Origin: Chitinophagaceae bacterium | GTDB taxonomy: Bacteria; Bacteroidota; Bacteroidia; Chitinophagales; Chitinophagaceae | NCBI GenBank assembly: GCA_019638595.1 | Contig: JAHBTJ010000014.1 | Coordinates: 124,001 to 188,000, forward strand | DNA length: 64,000 nucleotides | Reading direction: 5' to 3' | In this document: positions 16,418-25,264 of the stretch, piece after piece | How the letters are laid out: each line of letters starts with the position of its first letter | Numbering within the stretch: position 1 is the stretch's first letter | Notes under the pieces: model-generated | Database searches by the model: none | Told to the model about the DNA's origin: nothing | What the model saw: only the letters and a program-made list of their open reading frames with translations | Program-made: the position numbers and the translations under genes

Positions 16418-17742
16418 ACCTGCAGCTAAAGCCGGGTACCCAGATCATGTTCATAAAAAATGATAAGGGAGAAGTAAGAAGATATTACAACGGTAAAATA
16501 GGAACTGTTAGCAAAATTGAAAAAGATAAAATATTTATCGCTTTTCCCGGTGAAACGGATATACTGCTGGAAAAAGAAACCTGGAAAAATATCCGCTATC
16601 GCTACAACAATGAAAAAGACAGCATTGAGGAAGAAGAATTAGGATCGTTCACGCAATATCCCATCAGGCTGGCATGGGCAATTACCATACACAAAAGCCA
16701 GGGACTAACTTTTGAGAAAGCCATTATTGACGCGGGCGCATCATTCGCCGCAGGCCAGGTATATGTAGCGCTCAGCAGGCTTACCTCGTTAAACGGACTG
16801 ATATTATACTCCCGCATTTATCCCGAAAGCATTCATACCCACCCACGGATCATTGCGTTTGCAGAAACAGAAGAGGAAGAAGCCGGACTGGATATGCAAC
16901 TGGAAAAAGAACAAAAGCTTTTTGTAACGCGATCATTGTTGCAGGCTTTTAATTGCCGGAAATTATCGCAGCGTATGGAGCAACATTATGAAGCCTATGA
17001 GCATCGCCAGGTTCCCGATAAAAACAAATGTATAACCTGGGCCGAAAGATTATTATCAGAAGCCAACGCGCTGCAGGAAGTAAGCGAAAAATTCAACAGG
17101 CAGCTTACGGCTTTATTAACCGAAACGGAAACCGGCGGCTATGACAAGCTGCACCAGCGCGTAAATGCCGCGTCCGCGTATTTTTCGGGGGCAATAGGCA
17201 ATATGCTCAACATGGTGAAAGAACATATTCATTCCATAAAATCCCTGTCTAAGGTAAAAAAATACCTGAAAGAGCTGGACCAGCTCGATACAGACCTGGT
17301 TCGTAAAAAGCTGCAGATAGAGCAGGCCTTAAAGCTATCTGAAGGTTTAATAGAAGGCGTTCAGCTTTCGGAATTGCTTTTATTACAACAGCAACAAAGC
17401 CAGGTAGCCGTTATAAAGGAAACGCCGGTTGTAACCAAACCACAAAAAGGAGATTCGCACCGGCAAAGCCTGTCTCTGCACCAATCCGGCAAAACCATAC
17501 AGGAAATAGCCGCTGCAAGAGGATTATCTGTATCCACTATTGAAGGACACCTGGCCTCTTTTATTTCCACGGGAGAAATAAGGCTCGAAGAGCTGCTTTC
17601 AAAAGAAAAGATTGACAGCATACGGCAGGCGATCGCCGAAACAGGAGCAACCACTTCATCGGCCATCCGGGAAAAGCTGGGAAACGCCTGTTCGTACGGC
17701 GAAATACGTATGGTGCTGGCTGGTACAAAAAGAAAGGAATAA
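16414..17742 (+). CDS. PIF1/RecD-like helicase, C-terminal half with helix-turn-helix tail (frameshifted gene)
   Basis: 442 residues from the ATG at 16414, although the homologous frame is open further upstream to at least 16381. It has the OB-like insertion typical of this family (GTQIMFIKNDKGEVRRYYNG), then motifs V-VI WAITIHKSQGLTFEKAIID and GQVYVALSRLTSL. A coiled linker (residues about 160-320) leads to a C-terminal HTH_40-like domain (SLHQSGKTIQEIAAARGLS). Together with the first half it gives about 735 residues, the usual family length. Family role: DNA helicase of the PIF1 group, probably in genome maintenance. Whether the protein is made depends on whether the frame break is real. 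Confidence 0.8.
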   Translation: MNLQLKPGTQIMFIKNDKGEVRRYYNGKIGTVSKIEKDKIFIAFPGETDILLEKETWKNIRYRYNNEKDSIEEEELGSFTQYPIRLAWAITIHKSQGLTFEKAIIDAGASFAAGQVYVALSRLTSLNGLILYSRIYPESIHTHPRIIAFAETEEEEAGLDMQLEKEQKLFVTRSLLQAFNCRKLSQRMEQHYEAYEHRQVPDKNKCITWAERLLSEANALQEVSEKFNRQLTALLTETETGGYDKLHQRVNAASAYFSGAIGNMLNMVKEHIHSIKSLSKVKKYLKELDQLDTDLVRKKLQIEQALKLSEGLIEGVQLSELLLLQQQQSQVAVIKETPVVTKPQKGDSHRQSLSLHQSGKTIQEIAAARGLSVSTIEGHLASFISTGEIRLEELLSKEKIDSIRQAIAETGATTSSAIREKLGNACSYGEIRMVLAGTKRKE

Positions 17743-17790
17743 TACCCTGCTTAAAATTATAACGGTATAGCAGGATCATTTCGGTAATAC

Positions 17791-19008
17791 CTATTTCTTA
17801 CCCTGGGGACGTTTATAAAAACGCTTTACCGGCTTTCTTTTATTACCCTGTCTCCTGCGCGGATTGTATTGGGGAACAGGTCCTAACGACGACGGTATAG
17901 CAGCCTTTTCTACTTCCCTGTCAATAAGATTTTCTATAGCAGCGAAACTGTTCTGCTCTTTTTCTCCCACAAAAGTAAAAGCCATGCCATCCGCCTCTGC
18001 TCTTGCGGTACGCCCTATACGATGTACGTAGTCTTCACCATCCCTGGGCACATCGTAATTGATCACCAGGTCAATCGTATCAATATCAATACCCCTGCTT
18101 AAAATATCGGTGGCCACCATTATGGGTATGCGCCCGCTGGTAAATCCATTGATCACATTTTCCCGTTGCGACTGTACCAGGTCGCTATGCATTTCCTCTG
18201 CTAAAAAACCATCCTGCCGCAATACACGGGTAAGTATCTTAACATTCTGCTTGCGGCTGCAAAATATCAACGCGCTTTTAAAAGGTGTGGTGGAAAGAAT
18301 ATGTTTAACCAACGGTAATTTCTGAGCTTCATATACAACAAAGGCTTTTTGCACGATCTTTTCGGGCGGACGCGATATAGCGATATTGATTTCTTCGGGA
18401 TCTTTTAATATAGACTTTGCCAGGCTCCTGATCTTGGGCGGCATGGTTGCCGAAAACAGGAGTGTTTGCCTTTGTACCGGCAGGGCGGCTATTATGCGGT
18501 TAATATCATCCAGGAACCCCATATCCAGCATCCTGTCGGCCTCGTCCAGCACCAAAAACTCCAATCCCTTTACCGCAACGTATCCCATATTCAGATGCGC
18601 GATAAAACGCCCCGGCGTACAAACAATGATATCCGCCCCCATCTGCAATGCCTTTTTTTCACCCACAAAGTTCTGGGCGTCGCTTCCGCCATATACCGCC
18701 AGCGAGCTAAGGTTGGTAAAATAGGATAACCCCTCCAGGTGCTGGGCGATCTGTATAGCCAGCTCACGGGTAGGAACAATTACCAGGGCGCGTATATTAC
18801 CGGAGCCTTCGCTGTTCAGCAGGCGATGGATGATCGGCAAAAGAAAGGCGGCCGTTTTACCGGTTCCGGTTTGAGCCGAAGCGATAATATCTCTTCCATT
18901 TAAAATAGGAGGAATAACCTGTTCCTGCACAGGAGTAGCGATTTCATAATTAGAGGCTTCAATTCCTTCCAGTAAAGCGGGATGAAAATTAAATTCAGTA
19001 AAATGCAA
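17791..19008 (-). CDS. DEAD-box ATP-dependent RNA helicase, RhlE-like
   Basis: 405 residues. All DEAD-box motifs are present in order: Q motif ATPVQEQVIP, SAQTGTGKTA (I), PTRELA (Ia), TPGR (Ib), VLDEADRMLD (II), SAT (III), DILSRGIDID (V), HRIGRTAR (VI). A short basic tail (RRRQGNKRKPVKRFYKRPQ) likely adds RNA binding, as in RhlE-type proteins that unwind structured RNA, often needed in ribosome assembly or in the cold. Convergent with the broken helicase gene, with a weak bidirectional hairpin (CCTGCT...AGCAGG) in the 48-base gap. Complete. Confidence 0.93.
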   Translation of the reverse strand: MHFTEFNFHPALLEGIEASNYEIATPVQEQVIPPILNGRDIIASAQTGTGKTAAFLLPIIHRLLNSEGSGNIRALVIVPTRELAIQIAQHLEGLSYFTNLSSLAVYGGSDAQNFVGEKKALQMGADIIVCTPGRFIAHLNMGYVAVKGLEFLVLDEADRMLDMGFLDDINRIIAALPVQRQTLLFSATMPPKIRSLAKSILKDPEEINIAISRPPEKIVQKAFVVYEAQKLPLVKHILSTTPFKSALIFCSRKQNVKILTRVLRQDGFLAEEMHSDLVQSQRENVINGFTSGRIPIMVATDILSRGIDIDTIDLVINYDVPRDGEDYVHRIGRTARAEADGMAFTFVGEKEQNSFAAIENLIDREVEKAAIPSSLGPVPQYNPRRRQGNKRKPVKRFYKRPQGKK

Positions 19009-19175
19009 GGGTATAAATATTAATGGTATTTTTTCTCATGATTGGTGTACAAAGTAAAGATAGCAGAAAATTACTATGAAATATTTCCGGCCGATGAATA
19101 TTTTAAGGCGCCGCGGTATTTTATTTTAGCCCGGTAGACTTAATATGAACCGCCTGTCCTTTACACGCAAGGGTA

Positions 19176-19188
19176 GCACCTACGGTGC
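19176..19188. repeat. GGGTA-hairpin repeat, copy c
   Basis: GCACC-TAC-GGTGC in the frame GGGTA...ATAA. Confidence 0.65.
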
Positions 19189-19225
19189 ATAAGGCCTTAT
19201 TGTTATGATTTTTACCAACGGGTAA

Positions 19226-19236
19226 CCTCTACGAGG
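19226..19236. repeat. GGGTA-hairpin repeat, copy d
   Basis: CCTC-TAC-GAGG in the frame GGGTAA...CATAA. The loop and flanks match copy c while both stem arms differ in a matched way. Confidence 0.65.
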
Positions 19237-19308
19237 CATAATAACAGTTTTCTTTTTTGACCACCATGACGGGTAATCCGTTGATAATCCCCGGCTTTAC
19301 CGCTCCCT

Positions 19309-19321
19309 GCGCCGTAGGTGC
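19309..19321. repeat. Hairpin repeat, copy e (opposite orientation)
   Basis: GCGCC-GTA-GGTGC; on the minus strand GCACC-TAC-GGCGC, like copy c with one G-T wobble. The GGGTA flank is not conserved. Confidence 0.45.
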
Positions 19322-19435
19322 AGCACTCTTTTACAGGAGCATGAAGAATATGTCACTTCTATAATTGGTGTGTGGCCGCATTAACAAAACGCGGGTGCCC
19401 GGGTATTTCGTAAAAGTTGTGTACATTTATTTCAT

Positions 19436-20356
19436 ATGAAATATTTTAATCGCCGGCAGTTTTTACAGGCCGGGCTTTCTTTTGTACCATTCGCTTCGGC
19501 AGCCGGCCAGCTTTCTATTTTAAAAAATGAACCCAGGCTCTGCTTTTCTACACTGGGTTGCCCCGACTGGAGCTTTCAGCAAATACTTGATTTTGCAGCA
19601 GCCAACCATTACAATGGCATTGAAATAAGAGGAATTAAGCGGCAACTGGATCTTACTCAATGCCCGGAATTCAATACACCTGCTGCCATAAAAGATTCGA
19701 TGCGACGGGTTGCGGATAAAAACCTGAAAATCGTAGACCTGGGTTCTTCGGCATCACTACACCATACCAATAAAACGGAGCGGCAAAAAAATATTGACGA
19801 AGGAAAACGTTTTATTGACCTGGCAGAGGCATTAAGCTGTCCTTACGTACGCGTATTTCCAAACGATTTACCTAAAGATGATACCCGTGCCGCCGTTATG
19901 GAACTTATTATCCGCGGATTGCAGGTGCTGGGCGATCATGCCAGGGGAACCAGGGTTACGGTTTTACTGGAATCGCACGGAGATGTTGTTCGCGCCGCCG
20001 ATCTTGAAAAGATAATGAAAGACGCCGCCCACAAACAGGTGGGGCTTATCTGGGACATTACTAATATGTGGACGGTTACCAGGGAAGATCCCGCGAATGT
20101 GTATTCTCTTTTGAAAAAGTACATCCGGCACACACATATTAAAGACGCTACCATAGCCGCAGACGGAAAGCTCAGCTATGTATTACTGGGCAAAGGCGAT
20201 ACCCCCATTATGCAAGCCATCACGCTTTTGCACAAAGATCAATATAAGGGCTATTACAGTTTTGAGTGGGAAAAAATGTGGCACCCCGAAATTGACGAAC
20301 CTGAAGTGGCACTGGCAGATTTTCCGGTCGCTATCAGGCAGGCTTTCAAATATTAA
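19436..20356 (+). CDS. Exported sugar phosphate isomerase/epimerase-like TIM-barrel protein
   Basis: 306 residues. The N-terminus is a twin-arginine-type signal (NRRQFLQAGLSFVPFASA). The body is an AP-endonuclease-2/xylose-isomerase-like barrel: FSTLGCPDWSFQQILDFA, NGIEIRG, the metal-binding-type segments VLLESHGDV, LIWDITNMW, IRHTHIKDA and SFEWEKMW. Family members isomerise or epimerise sugars and inositols, and many in Bacteroidota are exported and paired with Gfo/Idh/MocA oxidoreductases. The next gene is exactly such a partner, 12 bases away, so they form an operon. Reaction and substrate cannot be named. Confidence 0.85.
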   Translation: MKYFNRRQFLQAGLSFVPFASAAGQLSILKNEPRLCFSTLGCPDWSFQQILDFAAANHYNGIEIRGIKRQLDLTQCPEFNTPAAIKDSMRRVADKNLKIVDLGSSASLHHTNKTERQKNIDEGKRFIDLAEALSCPYVRVFPNDLPKDDTRAAVMELIIRGLQVLGDHARGTRVTVLLESHGDVVRAADLEKIMKDAAHKQVGLIWDITNMWTVTREDPANVYSLLKKYIRHTHIKDATIAADGKLSYVLLGKGDTPIMQAITLLHKDQYKGYYSFEWEKMWHPEIDEPEVALADFPVAIRQAFKY

Positions 20357-20368
20357 AAATTCACTATC

Positions 20369-21493
20369 ATGACCAAAGCAGGCTTTATATATTTTCTTTT
20401 ACTGCTTTTTTATACCGGCGCCGCTACCGCACAAACGCAGCCGGTTCGGTTAGCCGTTGCCGGTATATCGCACGGGCATTCGGGCTGGATACTTGGACGA
20501 AAGCCTCAAAACGATATAAAGCTGGTGGGAGTATATGAAACAGACAGGGCGCTTGTTCAGAGAGCCATTCAAAAAAACGGAATAAGCGAAAAGCTTATGT
20601 ACAATAACCTCGAAAAAATGCTCGACGAGGTAAAACCCGAGGCGGTAGTAGCCTTCGGATCTATTTACGACCATCTTTCGGTAGTACAGGCATGTGCCCC
20701 GAGAGGTATTCACGTAATGGTTGAAAAACCTTTGGCTGTAAGCGTGGAACATGCGCTGCAAATGGATTCGCTTGCAAAAAAATACAATATCCATCTCCTC
20801 ACAAATTATGAAACTTCCTGGTACCCGGCAACCGAAAAAGCCGGCCAGTTGGTGAACGACAGCAACGCCACAGGCGGTTTAGTAAAAGCTGTTTTTCATC
20901 ACGGCCACGAAGGACCGAAGGAAATAGGTGTAGGCAAAGAATTCCTGGACTGGCTGACCAATCCCGTTTTAAACGGCGGTGGCGCTGTAATAGATTTTGG
21001 ATGCTATGGCGCCAACCTGATGACATGGCTGATGAAGGGAGCTCAGCCCGTTTCCGTAACGGCTACCACCCGGCAATTTAAGCCGGATATTTATCCCAAA
21101 GTAGACGATGACGCCGTGATTATTGTTCAATACCCGGATGCGGAAGCCATCATACAGGCATCGTGGAACTGGCCTTACAGCAGGAAAGACATGGAACTGT
21201 ATGGCAAAACCGGGTATGTAATTACCATAGACAATACCAGGATGCGCATCAAACAAAAAAGAGATCAACCGGAATACAGTGCCCGTTATACTTCGAAAGA
21301 GGTTCCGGTATACGAAGATCCCTTTACTTACCTGGCGGATGTAATACGAAAAAAAATAACATTACACGATCACGATCTGTACGCATTACAGAATAATATT
21401 ACGGTAGTAAAAATACTGGAGGCGGCAAAAAGATCTGCCCAAACGGGTAAGACGGTCTTTTTTTCCTCTTTGTATCCCAAGCAGGGGCAATAA
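20369..21493 (+). CDS. Exported Gfo/Idh/MocA-family oxidoreductase
   Basis: 374 residues. A clear Sec-type signal (TKAGFIYFLLLLFYTGAATAQ) precedes the Rossmann domain (RLAVAGISHGHSGWILG, where the second glycine position of GxGxxG is changed), followed by the family signature VMVEKPLAVSVEHA, with the catalytic-type Lys. The C-terminal substrate-binding alpha/beta domain includes GGGAVIDFGCYGANLMTW. Relatives oxidise sugars at C3 with a nucleotide cofactor that is often tightly held. Export of a dinucleotide enzyme by a Sec-type signal is odd, since cofactor must then be loaded outside; Tat signals are the usual solution. Operon with the isomerase/epimerase. It may supply 3-keto sugars to the DUF1080 proteins (inference). 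Confidence 0.87.
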   Translation: MTKAGFIYFLLLLFYTGAATAQTQPVRLAVAGISHGHSGWILGRKPQNDIKLVGVYETDRALVQRAIQKNGISEKLMYNNLEKMLDEVKPEAVVAFGSIYDHLSVVQACAPRGIHVMVEKPLAVSVEHALQMDSLAKKYNIHLLTNYETSWYPATEKAGQLVNDSNATGGLVKAVFHHGHEGPKEIGVGKEFLDWLTNPVLNGGGAVIDFGCYGANLMTWLMKGAQPVSVTATTRQFKPDIYPKVDDDAVIIVQYPDAEAIIQASWNWPYSRKDMELYGKTGYVITIDNTRMRIKQKRDQPEYSARYTSKEVPVYEDPFTYLADVIRKKITLHDHDLYALQNNITVVKILEAAKRSAQTGKTVFFSSLYPKQGQ

Positions 21494-21662
21494 TATGCAA
21501 TAACAGGAATATGCAGGCAAAGAACAAAACTTATACGCCGGCCCCGGTATTTTGCATGAAAGTCCCGGGCATGGGTTACCAAATACATTGTGGGCGCTGC
21601 TATATACTCAATAAGCACACTAAATACTAAAAAACTCCCTACAGTACATACCAATCAATTAG

Positions 21663-21696
21663 TTTTCGGGTGCAACTGTTCCGCATCCTACATTTG
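21663..21696 (+). promoter_or_regulatory. Probable promoter of the large sensor kinase gene
   Basis: TACATTTG at 21689-21696 is a perfect TAnnTTTG element; TTTT at 21663-21666 lies 22 bases upstream as a weak minus-33. The expected transcript start lies a few bases before the TTG start codon at 21717, which supports that start. Confidence 0.55.
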
Positions 21697-21716
21697 AAAA
21701 ATCAAACAATGTTCAC

Positions 21717-24700
21717 TTGTTAAGAACCATAGATATAAAAAAACTTTCCGTAACCATTAGCTTTATCCTTTTCTTAGTTGCCGCTAAAGCTCAATTGCCC
21801 GATTATCATCTTCAGCTATTTGATTATCCTACAGGCATATTACCCAATGAAATTATTTCTATAGGAAAGGATCAGCAAAAGCTGGTATGGATATTATACC
21901 GGATGCAGATACAGCGTTTTGACGGAAAGGATGTAGTGAACTTTAAGCCTGCCGGGGAGCTCATCAGCATGTTATGCGATAAAAAAGGCAGGATATGGGT
22001 ATGCTCCAAAAAGGAAGTTTTTTTATTTTCTCCCGTAACCGGTACTTTTTTGCCGGTATTTTTAGACGGGGTACAGCCAAACCGTACGGTTGGCTCTATA
22101 CAGGAGCTGCCTGATGGAAATATATGGGTGGTGACCAGCGAAGGTATTTTTCAATACAATCCCGAAAGAACCCTGTTCAGCACGGTAGAACAGTTTGGCA
22201 ACGTACAGGCAACCCTGCAAACAGAGAACCTGGCAGTGTTCCAGAACAAGGTATTTTTTAACAGCGATACACACCTGTACCGCTGGAACACGCTGACCCA
22301 AAAGCTCGATAGCCTGCCTGCAAAAAGCATCAGCGGAATATACCCTGTAAGTAACGACAGCTTACTGGTGGCTTTATGGGACAACACGGTGCGATGGTAT
22401 GATTTCTCCTCGCAAAAAATCTCACCCGTTACAACATTACCCGCATATATTGGCCCCTTCAGCATTAAAAGCGTAGCTGCCATCAATCCCTCCAGGTACC
22501 TGCTTGCAGCATCCGAAGGTATTCTTGAGTACCGGGCAGATGAAAAAAGATTTGTAAAGCCAAAATTTTTTCTCAACGGCCGGCAGTTCGCTACTAATGA
22601 ATATGCTACTTATATTTTTTATGATAATACGGAAGGTTACGCATGGGTAGCTACAACAGAAGGCATAGCAAGGTTCACGGTGAACAAGCAACCGATGGGC
22701 CTCATCAAGATCAGGCAGCAGTACGAGGAAATATCGGCTAATGTAGACAATGTGAGGCAGATAGTGGAAGACAAGAAAGGAAACTTATGGATAGCGACAG
22801 GCTTTGGCTTTGCAAGCTGGCAAAAGAACAAGAATAAATGGCAGTTGTTTCCACCGTTAAAAGAAGGCAGGTTTGGACTTACCCATGAGTCTATCAGGGG
22901 ACTTGCTTACGATGGAAAGTATCTGCTGCTTGGCCCAACATACAATGGCTTGTGGCTGTTTGATGTGGAAAGCTATCAATATAAAAGACCCGTATACGAT
23001 AATGCAGACACCAAAAAATACCTGGAAGAAGATTTTATCAATCACATTGCAACGCTGCAAAACGGCGACCACATTATATCGGGGAGAGACGCGATGTATG
23101 TATTGAATGGGAAAAACTACCATGTCCGCAGGCTCGACAGCCTGCCTCCAGACAGGGGCAGCACTAATTTTACCATACAGGATAAAAATGGCCTGATATG
23201 GGCAGGTACTGCACAGGGAATATATTGCATGGATTCAACATTCCGCTTCCTGGGCAAGGCATCCAGGAGCTTCAGAGATAATTTTGTTACCACCGGTTTT
23301 CTTTTAAAGAACAATTCACTGCTGTTTTCTTACACCGAAGGGCTGTATACCGCAACATTCATTAACAATAATATAAAAATCCAGAAGAATACAAATTTAT
23401 TCGATAATATAAAACTATTTACGCTGTATGAAGACTCCAGGGGAGTTGTATGGGCAAGTTCTGAAAACGGAATTTACAGGTATGTGCCCTCTAATTCTAA
23501 ATTGAATCTCTTCGATCGCTCCGATAATATTCAGGGTTATGGCTTTAACAGCAATAGCTGGTTCAGAGACAGGGACGGAGTACTGTATTTTGGAGGCATC
23601 AACGGCATCAATTACTGGCAACCCGAATCCTTTGCCGCCCCCTCTCAATCATTCGAGGCATATATTAGTAAATCCAGGCTGGGAGACAGGGAATATTCAA
23701 TGTATACCTTCAACAACCTCGATCCTATCCAGTATTCGGAAAGGTCTGTTGGAGTAGTATTTGGCGCCGCATATTATAACAACCCCGGAAAAATGAAGTA
23801 CCGTTATAAATTGCAGGGGTTAGATAATGAATGGAAAGAGATCGGGAACAGCAATATCGTTCAGTTTACCTCGCTTGCTCCGGGCAAATATACGCTGCTG
23901 ATGGAGGCAAGCCTCAACCAGGTAGACTGGAAAAAATCAAAGAATACCTTCAGCTTCCGGATCCTCAACCCATTCTGGCTGACATGGTGGTTCATCAGCC
24001 TGTGTATTTTAGCCATAGCGGCAGCAATATGGATGATCATAAAAAACCGAAACCGTACCATTGCCGAGCAAAAGGATGAACTGGAAACCGCACAGGCTAT
24101 CAACTATTTTTCATCGAGCATTTACGAAACCAACTCCGTGCAGGCTATACTGTGGGACGTTGTTAAAAACTGCATTGCCCGTTTACATTTTGAAGACTGC
24201 ATTATATACGTTGTTGACTGGGACAGAAAAATGCTGGTGCCCAATGCTGCCTACCGGCCTGATACAGCCGTTACTATTGAACCCAATTCTCCTAAAGAAA
24301 TTGCTATTGGTGAAGGCATTACCGGGTACGTGGTGCAAACGGGAAAAGCTGAAATTGTTTACGACACATCGAAAGATCCACGCTATATTATTGAATGGGA
24401 ACCCAAAAACTCGGAAATTTCGGTACCCATTATTACGGAAGGTAAAGTATGGGGCGTAATAGATTGTGAACATTCCAAAAAAGGATTTTTTACACAAAAG
24501 CATCTTTCCATACTTACTACCATCGCATCGCTATGCGCTAATAAAATTATAAAGGCAAGAGCTGAAGCCGAAAAAGCAAGAGCTGAATCTATGCTGGTAG
24601 ACACACAGCAAAAAATGACGGAAGCCGAGATGCTTGCGCTAAGAGCGCAAATGAACCCTCACTTTATTTTCAACTGCCTTAATTCTATTAACCGCTATAT

Positions 24701-25262
24701 AGTAAAAAGCGACCAGGCTACCGCCTCTCTTTACCTTACAAGATTTGCCAAGCTCATCCGCCTTATACTTGATAACTCTAACAGCAAGTCCATAACACTC
24801 GCAAACGAGCTGCAGGCATTAAGCTTATACATGGAAATGGAAAGCATACGGTTTGAGAAGAAATTTACTTACAGCATTGAGTGCGATGATGCTATTAATA
24901 CGGAAGTTACTTATGTTCCACCTCTTATCATACAGCCTTATGTTGAAAATGCCATATGGCATGGGCTGCTGCATAAAGAAACCGCGGGGCATTTGTGGGT
25001 GCGCATCAGCAAAAAGAGAAGTGATCTGCTGCAATGTATTATAGAGGATGACGGCATTGGGCGCGAAAAAGCGAGGGAACTGAAAAGCAAATCGGCTTCC
25101 ACTAAAAAATCGCTGGGCATGAAACTTACGGAAAACAGGCTGGGACTATTGAGCACACACTTCAGCTCCGAAGCAATGGTGGAAATTGAAGATCTGCAGG
25201 ATGAAAACGGAGAAGCAAAAGGAACCAAAGTAATTTTAAATATCCCGGTTGAAGGAAACTGA
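21717..25262 (+). CDS. Propeller-type periplasmic sensor histidine kinase (Y_Y_Y, GAF, LytS-type kinase)
   Basis: 1,181 residues from a TTG start, the only start that keeps the Sec signal (SVTISFILFLVAAKAQ). Residues about 30-680 are two-component-regulator propeller repeats (DKKGRIWVCSKKEVF, DKKGNLWIATGFGFA, DKNGLIWAGTAQGIY, DSRGVVWASSENGIY). A Y_Y_Y domain (KMKYRYKLQGLDNEWKEIG) and one TM helix (about 765-785) follow, then a GAF domain and a LytS-type His_kinase core (LRAQMNPHFIFNCLNSINRY; IQPYVENAIWHGL; EDDGIGRE). It would sense a periplasmic ligand, often a glycan, and phosphorylate a LytTR regulator. No response regulator or DNA-binding domain is in or next to the gene, so its output partner is elsewhere. 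Confidence 0.88.
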   Translation: MLRTIDIKKLSVTISFILFLVAAKAQLPDYHLQLFDYPTGILPNEIISIGKDQQKLVWILYRMQIQRFDGKDVVNFKPAGELISMLCDKKGRIWVCSKKEVFLFSPVTGTFLPVFLDGVQPNRTVGSIQELPDGNIWVVTSEGIFQYNPERTLFSTVEQFGNVQATLQTENLAVFQNKVFFNSDTHLYRWNTLTQKLDSLPAKSISGIYPVSNDSLLVALWDNTVRWYDFSSQKISPVTTLPAYIGPFSIKSVAAINPSRYLLAASEGILEYRADEKRFVKPKFFLNGRQFATNEYATYIFYDNTEGYAWVATTEGIARFTVNKQPMGLIKIRQQYEEISANVDNVRQIVEDKKGNLWIATGFGFASWQKNKNKWQLFPPLKEGRFGLTHESIRGLAYDGKYLLLGPTYNGLWLFDVESYQYKRPVYDNADTKKYLEEDFINHIATLQNGDHIISGRDAMYVLNGKNYHVRRLDSLPPDRGSTNFTIQDKNGLIWAGTAQGIYCMDSTFRFLGKASRSFRDNFVTTGFLLKNNSLLFSYTEGLYTATFINNNIKIQKNTNLFDNIKLFTLYEDSRGVVWASSENGIYRYVPSNSKLNLFDRSDNIQGYGFNSNSWFRDRDGVLYFGGINGINYWQPESFAAPSQSFEAYISKSRLGDREYSMYTFNNLDPIQYSERSVGVVFGAAYYNNPGKMKYRYKLQGLDNEWKEIGNSNIVQFTSLAPGKYTLLMEASLNQVDWKKSKNTFSFRILNPFWLTWWFISLCILAIAAAIWMIIKNRNRTIAEQKDELETAQAINYFSSSIYETNSVQAILWDVVKNCIARLHFEDCIIYVVDWDRKMLVPNAAYRPDTAVTIEPNSPKEIAIGEGITGYVVQTGKAEIVYDTSKDPRYIIEWEPKNSEISVPIITEGKVWGVIDCEHSKKGFFTQKHLSILTTIASLCANKIIKARAEAEKARAESMLVDTQQKMTEAEMLALRAQMNPHFIFNCLNSINRYIVKSDQATASLYLTRFAKLIRLILDNSNSKSITLANELQALSLYMEMESIRFEKKFTYSIECDDAINTEVTYVPPLIIQPYVENAIWHGLLHKETAGHLWVRISKKRSDLLQCIIEDDGIGREKARELKSKSASTKKSLGMKLTENRLGLLSTHFSSEAMVEIEDLQDENGEAKGTKVILNIPVEGN

Positions 25263-25264
25263 TA

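Larger units (their letters stand above)
19009..19435. other. Gene-free divergent gap with hairpin repeats
   Basis: About 430 bases between the RNA helicase and the isomerase gene. It contains at least three short hairpins of one family (19176-19188, 19226-19236, 19309-19321, listed separately). TACATTTA at about 19422 is a possible weak minus-7 element for the isomerase gene. No coding frame of note. Confidence 0.6.

Noticed and set aside
17743-17790. Strong bidirectional terminator between the helicase genes
   Set aside because: The CCTGCT/AGCAGG stem has a 17-base loop and no T-run on either side, so it is too weak to call.
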